The notes: a model not told the origin generated them from the letters alone. A stretch of DNA of 64,000 nt from DASQEH01 sp963765725 (GCA_963765725.1 CAVXXI010000003.1:1426001-1490000), one strand, 5' to 3'; shown: positions 7,696-17,203, numbered from the stretch's first letter. Translations and numbers: made by a program.

Positions 7696-9219
7696 CTAGG
7701 CGGAGGCAGTGGACGCCTGGACGCTGAGCACGGCCCAGGACTCCGGTGGCAGGGTGAACGACGTGGTGTGGCCGTCGGTGCGGACGCCCTCGAGCGGTAC
7801 CGGTCGGGCGTCGGCCGCCGCCTCGGCCCCGAAGAGCGGGCCCTTGTCGTCGGCGGCGATGACCCGTGCCGACTCAACGGACCACGACTCGAAGCCGCGA
7901 TGGTCGACCTGCACCTCTGTCTGGCTCGTCGCGCGGTTGGTGAAGAAGGCCGCGACCCGGCCCGTGTCGGGGTCGTGGGTTGCGGCAGCCGCCAGCGCGG
8001 GCACGTCACCGTACCGGTCGGTCGCCAGCTCCGGTGCCGACACCCGGGCGACGAGGCTCTCCCCACGGGCCTGCTCCGCGGTCGTCGCCATCGGGTAGAA
8101 GATCGACTGCCGCCAGGCGGGACCGCCCGCCTGCGTCATGATCGGCGCGATCACGTTCACCAGCTGCGCTTGGCAGGCGACCCGTACCCGGTCGCTGTGG
8201 TTGAGCAGCGTGATCAGGAGGTCCCCGACGACCACGGCGTCGAGCGTGCTGTACACGTCCTCGATGCGGGGTCCGGAGACGTCGACGTCGGTGTTGATCG
8301 GACCGGCGAACCGGTCCTGGTACCAGACGTTCCACTCGTCGAAGGAGATCATGGTCCGACGCTTGTCGCGCTTGCGTGCGGAGACGGCGTCCGCGGTCGT
8401 CACGACCGCATCGATGAAGGACCCCATGGCTGCGCCCGACGCCAGGAAGCTCGGCCGGTCGTCGCCGTGCTCCTGGTAGTACGCGTGCATCGAGATGTAA
8501 TCGACGAACTCGGAGACATGCTCAAGGACGGTCGACTCCCAGTACCCGAACGTCTTCATGTCGTGGTACGAGCTCCCGCACGCGACGAGCTCGATCGTCG
8601 GGTCGACCAGCTTCATCGCCTTCGCCGACTCCGCCGCGAGCAGGCCGTACGCGTCGGCGTCCTTGTGGCCGGTCTGCCACGGGCCGTCCATCTCGTTGCC
8701 CAGGCACCACACCTTGACGCCGTACGGGTCGGCACTGCCGTTGTTCCGGCGCAGGTCCGACCAGTAAGTCCCCTTGTCGAGGTTGCAGTACTCGACCAGG
8801 TGCGCGGCCTCGAGGACACCTCCCGTGCCGAGGTTGACGGCCATCATGGGCTCGACGCCACGCCGCGCGGCCCACTGCAGGAACTCGTCGGTGCCGACCT
8901 TGTTGGTCTCGATCGACCGCCAGGCAAGGTCGAGGCGCCGGGGGCGTGCGTCGACGGGTCCGATGCCGTCTCGCCAGTCGTACCCCGAGACGAAGTTCCC
9001 TCCCGGGTAGCGGACGAGGGTCACGCCGAGCTCGTCGACCAGCTCCGCCACATCGCCGCGGAACCCGTGCTCGTCGGCGGACGGATGGTCGGGCTCGTAA
9101 ATGCCGGTGTAGACGCATCGGCCCATGTGCTCGACGAACGAGCCGAAGAGCCGGGGGTCGATCTCGCCGCGGTGGTACTCGGGGCTGACCGTCACGCGTG
9201 CGGTGGTCGGGTCGGGCAT
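7696..9219 (-). CDS. alpha-L-arabinofuranosidase, GH51
   Basis: This glycoside hydrolase family 51 enzyme has about 507 residues, the normal length. It releases terminal alpha-L-arabinofuranosyl units from arabinan, arabinoxylan oligomers or similar. Family signatures are GIYEPDHPSADEHGFRGDV, VRYPGGNFVSGYDWRDGIGP, the acid/base Glu in WCLGNEMDGPWQ (about E176) and the nucleophile Glu in ISFDEWNVWYQ (about E295). No signal peptide is seen, so it probably acts in the cytoplasm on imported oligosaccharides. The ATG at 9219 has GAGAGGAG about ten bases upstream; a longer frame to 9285 has no support. A GTGAGCGCCCAC operator-like site lies upstream, matching one at araB. Confidence 0.95.
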   Translation of the reverse strand: MPDPTTARVTVSPEYHRGEIDPRLFGSFVEHMGRCVYTGIYEPDHPSADEHGFRGDVAELVDELGVTLVRYPGGNFVSGYDWRDGIGPVDARPRRLDLAWRSIETNKVGTDEFLQWAARRGVEPMMAVNLGTGGVLEAAHLVEYCNLDKGTYWSDLRRNNGSADPYGVKVWCLGNEMDGPWQTGHKDADAYGLLAAESAKAMKLVDPTIELVACGSSYHDMKTFGYWESTVLEHVSEFVDYISMHAYYQEHGDDRPSFLASGAAMGSFIDAVVTTADAVSARKRDKRRTMISFDEWNVWYQDRFAGPINTDVDVSGPRIEDVYSTLDAVVVGDLLITLLNHSDRVRVACQAQLVNVIAPIMTQAGGPAWRQSIFYPMATTAEQARGESLVARVSAPELATDRYGDVPALAAAATHDPDTGRVAAFFTNRATSQTEVQVDHRGFESWSVESARVIAADDKGPLFGAEAAADARPVPLEGVRTDGHTTSFTLPPESWAVLSVQASTASA

Positions 9220-9311
9220 CCGCCGACGACTCCTCTCAGGACGTCCGTCGACCGGCGTCTCGGGGAACGACACTCGACGGAGCAACGATGATCATGGGGC
9301 TTGCTGGAAAA

Positions 9312-9323
9312 GTGGGCGCTCAC
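9312..9323 (-). promoter_or_regulatory. LacI-type operator upstream of GH51 gene
   Basis: The minus strand reads GTGAGCGCCCAC. It agrees in 10 of 12 bases with GTGAGCGTTCAC at 11621-11632 before araB, and both are centred on CG as in LacI-family operators. It lies 93 bases before the GH51 start. This predicts joint control by the arabinose LacI regulator. Confidence 0.55.
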
Positions 9324-9421
9324 ACTACGGTGACCGATGAGTATCGGCCCAACGGGCTGCGCAGAACGCCCGTATGCACCGTGGTGCAGCCGTCGGTTGT
9401 TACCGCACGCGAGCAGCGGTG

Positions 9422-10408
9422 TCATCGGGACGCGACCTCCGGTACGGCCGCCGGATCGACGTCGATCTCGCCGTTTCGGGCCAGCCATCGCACCGCGTCC
9501 GCGGCCGTTTGCAGCGAGGTGTAGCGGGGCTCGTAACCGAGGCGGCTGCGCGCCTTGGCGATGCTCATCGAGGGGCTGCGGGAGATGTGCTCCCACGTCG
9601 CCTGCGCATGCTCGGGAGCGACCGCACTCTGGTAGTCCTCCCAGGACAAGAACGCCAGCCTGGCCTCGCGACCGAACCAGCCGGCCACCGACTCGGCGAA
9701 CCCGCGCAGCGTGACGGCCGCCTCGGAGACCACGTGGAAGCTCTCGCCGACCGCACGCTCGAACTGGGAGACCGCAAGCATGAAGGCCGCGGCGACGTCG
9801 CTGGCGTGTACATGGTGAAGCGTCTCCAGCCCGAAGTTGGGCAGCGGCAGGGGCTCACCGTCGGCGAGGGCCCGCCAAACCCCCGGGTCCAGGTTGCCTG
9901 CGGGGTTGATGATCGGCCAGCCAGGCCCGCTGATGTGCCCGGGGTGGAGGACCGTCGACCGGAGCCCGCCGCTGTGCGTCGCCTCGAGCAGAAGCCGCTC
10001 GATCGCCGCCTTCCCGATGCCGTACTCCCCGAACGGGGTGCGCGCGCTGTCCTCCGTCACGGGAACCTCGACCGCCGGCCCGTGCACCCAGATCGTGCCG
10101 CAGTGCACGAGTGCCGGTCCGTCGGCTCCGAGGCCGTCGACGAGCTGTTGAGCGGACTCAGGGGTGAAGCACAGCAGATCGACGACGACGTCGGCGCGCA
10201 GGTCGGCAAGCCTTCCGGCGAAGTTCCCGGCAGCATCCTCCGCGTCGCGGTCGACCGTCACCCGACGTACCGACTGCCATGCCGGGTCGCTGCGGTACGG
10301 GTCTCTCAGCCCCCGGCTGAGGGCAACGACCTCGTGTCCGTCATCGACGAGCGCGGGCACGAGATAGCTGCCGATGTGACCCGTCGCGCCAACCACGACA
10401 ACCTTCAT
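9422..10408 (-). CDS. NAD-dependent epimerase/dehydratase family protein
   Basis: This short-chain extended-type protein of about 328 residues starts with the Rossmann signature KVVVVGATGHIGSYLVPAL. YGIGKAAIE carries the YxxxK catalytic pair, and the segment STVLHPGHISGPGW is typical of the family. The ATG at 10408 has GGAGG seven bases upstream, and the Rossmann fold begins at the second residue, so the start is secure. It lies 29 bases after the LacI regulator on the same strand and is probably co-transcribed. A role on arabinose or another sugar released with it is likely from context, but the substrate cannot be read from sequence. Confidence 0.85.
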   Translation of the reverse strand: MKVVVVGATGHIGSYLVPALVDDGHEVVALSRGLRDPYRSDPAWQSVRRVTVDRDAEDAAGNFAGRLADLRADVVVDLLCFTPESAQQLVDGLGADGPALVHCGTIWVHGPAVEVPVTEDSARTPFGEYGIGKAAIERLLLEATHSGGLRSTVLHPGHISGPGWPIINPAGNLDPGVWRALADGEPLPLPNFGLETLHHVHASDVAAAFMLAVSQFERAVGESFHVVSEAAVTLRGFAESVAGWFGREARLAFLSWEDYQSAVAPEHAQATWEHISRSPSMSIAKARSRLGYEPRYTSLQTAADAVRWLARNGEIDVDPAAVPEVASR

Positions 10409-10437
10409 GAGTGTCCCTCCCACGGAATGCTTACCAC

Positions 10438-11447
10438 TCATACAGGTGTCGTGCTCGCGCGCACGATGAGCTGCGGTGCGATGGTCGGCCGCTCCCGGTG
10501 CTCCGTTGCGGAGTCGTCGAGGATGCGGACCAGCAGGTCGAGCCCGAGCCGTCCGACCTCGTCGAAGTCCTGCCTCACCGTCGTCAGCCGGGCAGGAAGA
10601 ACTCCGCCTCGGGGATGTCGTCGAACCCGACGACACTGACGTCCTCGGGAACCCTCCGCCCGGCCTGTGCCATGGCGTGGATGACGCCCAGGGCCATCTG
10701 GTCGTTGGCCGCGAAGACGGCGGTGACGTCGTCTCGTCTGGCGAGCTCCAGTCCCGCGGCGTATCCCGAGCGGGGGCTCCAGTCGCCCTCCAGCAGCGGG
10801 GGTGTGCGCTTGGAGGCGTCGGCGAGGGTGGCTCTCCAGCCGTCCACGCGCAGCAGCGCCTCCCGCCAGTCGGAGGGACCGCCCACGTGCCACACGGTCT
10901 CGTGGCCGAGGTCCAGTAGGTGCCGGGTGGCGAGGCGGGCGCCCTCGAACTGGTCGATGGACACGACAGGGAGCTCGGGCCGGTACTCCGCCTCGAGCGC
11001 GACGATCGGGAGACCTTGCGGAAGGGTGCCGAGCGCGCGTACGGCCGCCTGCGTGGGGGCGATCACGATGATGCCGTCGACGGACTGCGCGTCCAGGGAC
11101 TCGACGGCGTCGTTGATGTCGCCGACCGAGAGGTCGGTCGTGCCGACTACGGCCACCCCGTACCCGGCGGCCCGGGCGGCGTGCTCGATGGCGCGCAGGG
11201 TAGAGCCGGGACCGAACATGCGGCTGTCGAAGCTCATCACCCCGATCCGCCGCGACCGGTTGGTGACCAGTCCGCGTGCGAAGGCATTCGGCCGGTAGTT
11301 CAATTGCCGCATGGCCACGATCACGCGTTCGCGGGTCTCGGCGCTCACGTGGGGATGCGCGTTGAGGACGCGGGACACGGTCTGGTGGGAGACTCCCGCC
11401 AACCTGGCCACGTCGTGCATGACCGGCCGCTGCGCGGCCTTGGTCAC
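10438..11447 (-). CDS. LacI-family arabinose regulator, C-terminal frameshift
   Basis: The N-terminal helix-turn-helix (MHDVARLAGVSHQTVSRVLN) and the periplasmic-binding-like effector domain are clear to VSVVGFDDIPEAEFFLPG, where the frame stops at about 10584. The missing C-terminus (ARLTTVRQDFDEVGRLGLDL to the end, including LIVRASTTPV) continues in another frame down to 10438. One extra C in the CCC run near 10589-10593 would restore a normal repressor of about 335 residues. Either the protein is truncated or the base call is wrong. The GTG at 11447 has GAAGG nine bases upstream. It is divergent from araB, with operator-like palindromes between them, so control of araBD, GH51 and itself is likely. 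Confidence 0.8.
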
Positions 11448-11470
11448 GACGCTTGACCTTCGCGCATACC

Positions 11471-11502
11471 GGCGATGTTAACGATGCCAGGATGCGTGTC
11501 AA
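11471..11502 (-). promoter_or_regulatory. promoter of the lacI-epimerase unit with overlapping palindrome
   Basis: On the minus strand TTGACA (11502-11497) and TAACAT (11480-11475) are 16 bases apart. The -10 overlaps a palindrome (11471-11488) with core GTTAAC and outer GGC/GCC arms, placed well for autorepression. Confidence 0.5.
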
Positions 11503-11518
11503 GGAGCGTGGCCTCAGG

Positions 11519-11548
11519 TTGACAGTCTTCATCAGGCCGAAAGACACT
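11519..11548 (+). promoter_or_regulatory. candidate araBD promoter
   Basis: A consensus -35 TTGACA (11519-11524) is followed after 18 bases by GACACT (11543-11548), a moderate -10. It would give a leader of about 80 bases before araB. Confidence 0.4.
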
Positions 11549-11620
11549 GGCCACCAGGCTCTCCGCCGACGGGACGGCTCGACCGGAGCCCCCGGACATC
11601 GGCGGCGCGGACTCCAGATT

Positions 11621-11632
11621 GTGAGCGTTCAC
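11621..11632 (+). promoter_or_regulatory. LacI-type operator overlapping the araB start region
   Basis: GTGAGCGTTCAC is a 10-of-12 palindrome with central CG, ending two bases before the araB ATG. It matches the site before the GH51 gene. It takes the place where a ribosome-binding site would be; none is visible there. Confidence 0.55.
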
Positions 11633-11633
11633 C

Positions 11634-13307
11634 ATGAGTAAAGACCGCTATGTCATCGGGGTCGACTTCGGCACCCTTTCGGGTCGGGCCCTCGTCGTGC
11701 GGGTACGTGACGGGGCCGAGCTCGGTACCGCCGAGCACGAGTACGCCTCCGGTGCGATCGAGACCCGGCTGCCCTCGACCGACGTCAAGCTGCGGCCGGA
11801 CTGGTCCCTGCAGGACCCCCAGGACTGGGTCGAAGTGCTGAAGACTGCGGTACCCGCAGCGCTCGAGGACAGCGGCGTGGACCCCGCCGACGTCGTCGGT
11901 CTCGGGACCGACTTCACCGCCTGTACCGTGCTCCCGGTACTGGCCGACGGCACGCCGCTGTGCCAGCTCGACGACCTGCGTGACCATCCCCACGCGTGGC
12001 CCAAGCTGTGGAAGCACCACGCGGCCCAGCCCCAGGTCGACCGCATCAACGCGCTGGCCGCGGAGCGCGAGCAGCCGTGGCTGCAGCGGTACGGGGGCCG
12101 GTTGTCGTCGGAGTGGGAGTTCGCCAAGGCCCTGCAGCTCCTCGAGGAGGCACCGGAGATCTACCAGCGGACCGAGCGGTGGATCGAGGCAGCGGACTGG
12201 ATCATCTGGAAGCTGTGCGGTGAAGAGACGCGGAACATGTGCACCGCGGGCTACAAGGGCATCTACCAGGACGGGCACTACCCCGACGCCGGCTTCCTGT
12301 CCGAGCTCAACCCCGACTTCGGCGACTTCGTCGAGACCCGGCTGGACCACCCGCTGTCGCCACTCGGGAGCCGGGCCGGAGACCTCACCGAGGAGGCGGC
12401 CGGCTGGACCGGGTTGCCGGCGGGGATCGCGGTGGCCGTGGGCAACGTCGACGCCCACGTGACGATCCCGGCGGCGCAGGCCGTCGAGCCGGGCCAGCTG
12501 CTGGCGGTGATGGGCACCTCGACGTGTCACGTGATGAACGCCACCACGCTCGCCGAGGTCCCCGGCATGTGCGGGGTGGTCGACGGTGGCATCACCCCCG
12601 GCTACTTCGGCTACGAGGCCGGCCAGAGCGCTGTGGGCGACATCTTCGCCTGGTGGACCCGGGTCGGCGCCCCCGCGGCGTACGTGAAGGAGGCCGAGGA
12701 ACGCGGTGAGTCGATCCACGAGCTGCTGACGAGACTGGCCGCCGAGCAGGAGGTCGGCGAGCACGGGCTGCTGGCGCTGGACTGGATGAACGGCAACCGG
12801 TCGGTACTGGTCGACCACGAGCTGTCAGGGGTCATCATCGGGCTGACACTGGCGACGCGACCGGAGGAGGTCTACCGGGCGCTGCTGGAGTCGACCGCGT
12901 TCGGTACCCGCAAGATCGTCGAGTCGTTCACCGACCGCGGTGTCCCCGTCGACCGGCTCGTGATCGCCGGCGGTCTCACCAAGAACGAGTTCCTGATGCA
13001 GATGTACGCCGACGTGACCGGGCGCCCGCTGTCGATCATCGAGTCCGGGCAGGGACCGGCTCTCGGCTCGGCCATCCATGCGGCCGTCGCCGCCGGCGAG
13101 TACGACGACGTGACGGCCGCCTCCGAGGCGATGGGCCGGGTCCGGCACGACGTGTACGTGCCGGACGAGACGCGGCAGAAGGAGTACGACCCGCTGTACG
13201 CGGAGTACTCACAGATCCACGACTACTTCGGGCGCGGCGACGAGGCCGGCGGCAACGACGTGCTTCACCGCCTGCGCCGGATCCGGAACGAGGCGAGCAA
13301 CCGATGA
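11634..13307 (+). CDS. araB: ribulokinase
   Basis: This FGGY-family kinase has 557 residues, the normal AraB length, and phosphorylates L-ribulose to L-ribulose 5-phosphate. It starts VIGVDFGTLSGRALVV (phosphate 1 motif) and contains GLGTDFTACTVLPV, the AraB-specific MCTAGYKGIYQ and AVMGTSTCHVMNA regions, and the FGGY signature region DRLVIAGGLTKNEFLMQMYADVTG. The ATG at 11634 is the first possible start, because an in-frame TGA lies nine bases before it; no ribosome-binding site is visible. Its stop overlaps the araD start (ATGA). AraA is encoded separately at 20.5 kb behind a second regulator. Confidence 0.96.
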   Translation: MSKDRYVIGVDFGTLSGRALVVRVRDGAELGTAEHEYASGAIETRLPSTDVKLRPDWSLQDPQDWVEVLKTAVPAALEDSGVDPADVVGLGTDFTACTVLPVLADGTPLCQLDDLRDHPHAWPKLWKHHAAQPQVDRINALAAEREQPWLQRYGGRLSSEWEFAKALQLLEEAPEIYQRTERWIEAADWIIWKLCGEETRNMCTAGYKGIYQDGHYPDAGFLSELNPDFGDFVETRLDHPLSPLGSRAGDLTEEAAGWTGLPAGIAVAVGNVDAHVTIPAAQAVEPGQLLAVMGTSTCHVMNATTLAEVPGMCGVVDGGITPGYFGYEAGQSAVGDIFAWWTRVGAPAAYVKEAEERGESIHELLTRLAAEQEVGEHGLLALDWMNGNRSVLVDHELSGVIIGLTLATRPEEVYRALLESTAFGTRKIVESFTDRGVPVDRLVIAGGLTKNEFLMQMYADVTGRPLSIIESGQGPALGSAIHAAVAAGEYDDVTAASEAMGRVRHDVYVPDETRQKEYDPLYAEYSQIHDYFGRGDEAGGNDVLHRLRRIRNEASNR

Positions 13308-13981
13308 CGACGACCAGTGCGGCGCGCGAGACGATCCGACAGATCCGCGCGGAGGTTGCGGCGCTCCATGCGGAGCTGGTCCGTTACGCCCTGGTCGTAT
13401 GGACCGCAGGGAACGTCTCGGCGCGCGTTCCCGGCGAGGAGCTCATGGTCATCAAGCCCAGCGGGGTGTCGTACGACGACCTGGACGCCGGCGCGATGAT
13501 CGTCTGCGACCTGGACGGCAACGTCGTCGAGGGGGAGCTGTCGCCGTCCAGCGACACCGCGGCGCACGCGTACGTGTACAAGACCATGCCCGACGTCGGT
13601 GGAGTCGTGCACACCCACTCGACCTACGCGTCGGCATGGGCCGCGCGGGCGGAGCCGGTGCCCTGCGTGCTGACGGCGATGGCCGACGAGTTCGGAGGAG
13701 ACATCCCCGTCGGCCCCTTTGCCATCATCGGCGACGACTCCATCGGGCGGGGGATCGTCGAGACGCTGGCCGACTCGAACTCGTCGGCGGTGCTCATGCG
13801 CAACCACGGCGTCTTCACGATCGGCAAGGACGCCGCGGCGGCGGTGAAGTCGGCCGTGATGTGCGAGGACGTGGCGAGGACCGTACACATCGCCCGCCAG
13901 CTCGGTGAGCCGCTCCCCATCGACCCCGACGTGATCGCGCGCCTGCACGACCGGTACAAGAACGTCTACGGCCAGCACTGA
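13304..13981 (+). CDS. araD: L-ribulose-5-phosphate 4-epimerase
   Basis: This class II aldolase/adducin-fold epimerase of 225 residues turns L-ribulose 5-phosphate into D-xylulose 5-phosphate for the pentose phosphate pathway. The zinc-binding histidines are in VVHTHSTYASAWA and MRNHGVFTIG. WTAGNVSARVPGEELMVIKPSGVSYDDL is the substrate-phosphate region, and the final HDRYKNVYGQH is typical of AraD. The start overlaps the araB stop by four bases, so translation is coupled. A palindromic repeat follows the stop codon. Confidence 0.95.
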   Translation: MTTTSAARETIRQIRAEVAALHAELVRYALVVWTAGNVSARVPGEELMVIKPSGVSYDDLDAGAMIVCDLDGNVVEGELSPSSDTAAHAYVYKTMPDVGGVVHTHSTYASAWAARAEPVPCVLTAMADEFGGDIPVGPFAIIGDDSIGRGIVETLADSNSSAVLMRNHGVFTIGKDAAAAVKSAVMCEDVARTVHIARQLGEPLPIDPDVIARLHDRYKNVYGQH

Positions 13982-13992
13982 CCGCCGAACTG

Positions 13993-14059
13993 GCCGTCGA
14001 GACGTCGATCGGTGGCCGACACTCCGGCAGAAGTGGGTCGTAGGTGATGTGTCGGCGGC
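13993..14059. repeat. dispersed ~65-bp palindromic repeat, copy 4
   Basis: CCGTCGAGACGTCGATCGGT at the left and GTGATGTGTCGGCGG at the right are diverged arms; the interior CCGACACTCCGGCAG aligns with copies 1 and 2. It fills the gap between the convergent araD and lacI genes. Confidence 0.7.
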
Positions 14060-14063
14060 AGTC

Positions 14064-15071
14064 CTAGTCGGAGACGGTGGACTCGCGGATGACCAGGCGC
14101 GACGGCAAGGAGGTCGTGCCGGGGCTGGCTCGGCCCGCGATCGCGTCCCGCAGCAGCTCCGCGGCGCGCCGGCCGAGCTCTTCCAGCTGCAGGTCGACAG
14201 TGGTCAGCGGCGGGCGGCAGGCCAGCGCCATGACGTCCCAGTTGTCGAAGCCGACGACCGCCACGTCCTGCGGGACGCGACGACCGGCGTCCCTCAGCCC
14301 GTCGCACACCCCGCGGGCGATCTGGTCACTGCCGCACGTGACCGCGTCCAGGTCTGGATCGCGCCGCAGTACCGAGGCGATGGCCTGTCGACCCCAGCGC
14401 TCGCTCCAGTCGCCGTACTGCACGGCAGCGGACATCACCGCGCCCCCGGACGCGACGGCGGCGATGCAGGCGTCGGCCCGGGCGGTGGCACTGCGGTGGG
14501 TCTGCGGGCCGGTGATGTGTGCGATGCGGTGGTGCCCGAGCTCCAGCAGGTGTTCCACGCCCAGGCGCGCACCGGCGGCATCGTCGACGACGACGGACAT
14601 GGCCGCTGGGTCAGCCGACGGGGTGAACACGTAGACGACCGGCATCGTGGCCGGCAGCGCGACGGGCGGGCGCGGCTCCGTGCGGCGTCCGGTCAAGATG
14701 ATGCCGTCGACCCGGCGGGCGACGAGGCTGCGCAGGTAGTGCTGCTCGCGCACCGGGTCGTCGCGGGTGTCGCACAGCAGGACGGCCATCTCGCCGGCGC
14801 CGAGGGCGTCGTCGGCACCCAACAGGATAGGCATGCTGAAGCGGCCGAAGCTGTCGGTCGTCACCAGCCCGACGGTGTAGCTGCGACCGGACGAGAGTCC
14901 ACGACCCATCCCGTCGGGGGTGAAGGACAGCTGCTCGGCCGCCCGCCGTACGCGCTCGCGCGTCTCGGGGCGCAGCTGTCCCGTGTCGTTGAGCGCCTTG
15001 GAGGCCGTACTGGGCGCGACGCCGGCGAGGGCCGCGACGTCGACAATGCGGGCCCGCGCTGCGGAACGCAC
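14064..15071 (-). CDS. LacI-family transcriptional regulator
   Basis: This intact LacI-type repressor has about 335 residues. The helix-turn-helix IVDVAALAGVAPSTASKALN and hinge are followed by a sugar-binding-like effector domain with VGLVTTDSFGRFSMPILLGA, RRVDGIILTGRR and PQDVAVVGFDNWDVMA. The GTG at 15071 has AAGGGGGT seven bases upstream. It is transcribed divergently from the GH127-ABC-araA unit, and a palindrome with central CG lies at that promoter, so it most likely represses that unit. It differs from the other LacI protein of the locus, and the two operons appear to carry different operators. Confidence 0.92.
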   Translation of the reverse strand: MRSAARARIVDVAALAGVAPSTASKALNDTGQLRPETRERVRRAAEQLSFTPDGMGRGLSSGRSYTVGLVTTDSFGRFSMPILLGADDALGAGEMAVLLCDTRDDPVREQHYLRSLVARRVDGIILTGRRTEPRPPVALPATMPVVYVFTPSADPAAMSVVVDDAAGARLGVEHLLELGHHRIAHITGPQTHRSATARADACIAAVASGGAVMSAAVQYGDWSERWGRQAIASVLRRDPDLDAVTCGSDQIARGVCDGLRDAGRRVPQDVAVVGFDNWDVMALACRPPLTTVDLQLEELGRRAAELLRDAIAGRASPGTTSLPSRLVIRESTVSD

Positions 15072-15130
15072 AACGGTACCCCCTTTCCGCACGAACAGTA
15101 GACCTGCAGCCGAGCCTACGTGGCAAGGTC

Positions 15131-15179
15131 TTGACGTCTTCGGCGCGTCGTCGCTACAGTCCGCGGGAAAACGTGTTCC
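15131..15179 (+). promoter_or_regulatory. promoter and LacI-type operator of the GH127-ABC-araA unit
   Basis: TTGACG (15131-15136) and TACAGT (15155-15160) are 18 bases apart. GGAAAACGTGTTCC (15166-15179), a 12-of-14 palindrome with central CG, covers the expected transcription start. This is a classical repressor arrangement. Confidence 0.6.
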
Positions 15180-15227
15180 GGATGTTTCCGCTGTCGTCCA
15201 CGCCGCCTCAACCCGCCGAGGAGAGCC

Positions 15228-17202
15228 ATGGCCCCGGGGACCGCCCCCCAGCCCCGTACCGACACCTTCAGCGAGGCGGGTGCCGGCCCCGTCGTGCCGA
15301 CGAAGCAGGCCGCCACGGTCTTGCGCCCGCTGCCGATCGAGCGGGTGACCATCACCGGTGGGCTCTGGGCCGCCCGCCAGCAGGTCAACCGCGACGTGGC
15401 GATCCCGTCGGGTCACGAACGACTGGAGTCGGCCGGCAACCTCGACAACCTCCGCATCGCGGCCGGGACCGCGAACGGCGAGCCCGCGCGGTCCGGTCTT
15501 CATGGACTCCGACGTCTACAAGTGGCTGGAGGCAGCGGCCTGGGAGTACGCCCGGCAGCCGACCCCGGAGCTCCTGCAGGCCCAACGTGAGGTGACGGCC
15601 GTGGTGGCCGCGGCCCAGCAGCCCGACGGCTACCTCGACTCGGTCGTCCAATTGCGAGGCGACGGGGCTCGCTACGTCGACCTGCCCTGGAGCCACGAGC
15701 ACTACTGCGCCGGCCACCTCATGCAGGCGGCCGTGGCCCAAGCCCGCTGCACCGGCGACCAGGAGCTGCTCGACGTCGCGGTGCGGCTGGCCGACCATCT
15801 CGCCGAGACGTTCGGACCCGACCGCCGGCAGGACGTCGACGGTCACCCGGTCGTGGAGATGGCACTCGTCGAGCTGTACCGCGCGACCGGTGACGCGCGC
15901 TACCTCGACCTGGCACGGTACTTCGTCGACGCGCGCGGACACGGCCTGATGGCAGGCTACGGAGCCGAGCCGACGTACTTCTCCGACCGGGTCCCCGTGC
16001 GCGAGCAGACCACCGTCGAGGGTCACGCCGTCCGGGCGGTGTACCTCGCGGCGGGTGCGACGGACGTGGCGACAGAGCTGGGTGACGAGGAGCTCATGGC
16101 CGCGCTCGAGGCGCAGTTCGCAGCGATGGTCGCGACGAAGACGTACGTGACGGGCGGGCTGGGGTCGCGGTGGGACTTCGAGGCGTTCGGCGACCCGTAC
16201 GAGCTGCCCGCGGACCGCGCGTACGCCGAGACGTGCGCGGCGGTCGGCGGGGTGCAGTGGGCCTGGCGGATGCTGCTGGCCACCGGCGACCCGCACTACG
16301 CCGACGTCGCCGAGCGCATGCTGCTCAACGGCTTCCTTGCGGGGGTGTCGCTGGGCGGCTCGGAGTACTTCTACGTCAACCCGCTCCAGATGCGTGACGG
16401 CGCACACCCCGACGAGAACCGCAGCCCGGCGCACGGGCGGCGGGGTTGGTTCGACTGCGCCTGCTGCCCGCCCAACATCATGCGGACCGTCGCGCAGCTG
16501 AGCGGCTACCTCGCGACGACCGACGAGGACGGCGCGCAGCTGCACCTGTACGCTCCGGGGACCGTCCGTGCCGACGTCGGTGGCGGCGAGGCTCGGCTGG
16601 AGGTCGTCACCGAGTACCCGTGGGACGGCCTCGTCCGGGTCGAGGTCACCGAGACCCCGAGGGCCGACTGGACGCTCTCGTTGCGAGTCCCGAAGTGGGC
16701 GGAGGGGGCGAGGCTCGCCGTCAACGGCGACGACCACAGCGTCGCCGCCGGCTCGTACGCACGGGTCCGGCGGTCGTGGCGACCAGGAGACACCGTGGAG
16801 CTGTCGTTGCCGATGGAGGTGAGGCTGGTGCGCGCCGACGAGCGGGTCGACGCGGTCCGTGGGTGCGTCGCCATCGAGCGTGGCCCGCTCGTGTACGCGG
16901 TCGAGCAGATCGACCAGGCCGACGGGGTCGTCGTGGACGACCTTCACCTGGTGGTCTCTGGAGAGACGTCGACGCAGTACCGCGAGGACCTCCTCGGCGG
17001 GGTGACGGTGATCTCGCTGAAGGGGCGCGCCGGCCGCCATGTGGAGGAGCCATGGCCGTACGCCGACGCCGACGCCGAGGTCTCGCCGCAGGGCGCCGAG
17101 GTCGACGTGACCGCCGTGCCCTACTTCGCCTGGGCGAACCGCGGGATCGGCGCCATGAGGGTGTGGCTGCCGCGCGCCGACTCCTCCGCGCCAAGAGCCT
17201 GA
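15228..17202 (+). CDS. beta-L-arabinofuranosidase, GH127, with N-terminal frameshift
   Basis: The main frame encodes a family 127 glycosidase: FMDSDVYKWLEAAAWEYARQP, the zinc-site and catalytic Cys motif CACCPPN, and HGRRGWFD before it. The enzyme removes beta-L-arabinofuranosyl residues, as in hydroxyproline-linked or arabinan side chains. The expected N-terminus (IERVTITGGLWAARQQVNRD, then GNLDNLRIAAGTANGE) lies in another frame from the ATG at 15228, which has GAGGAG just upstream. The frames join at about 15481-15492 if one base is removed or two are added. The joined protein would have about 657 residues, normal for the family. No signal peptide is visible, so it probably acts in the cytoplasm on imported saccharides. 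Confidence 0.85.
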
Positions 17203-17203
17203 C

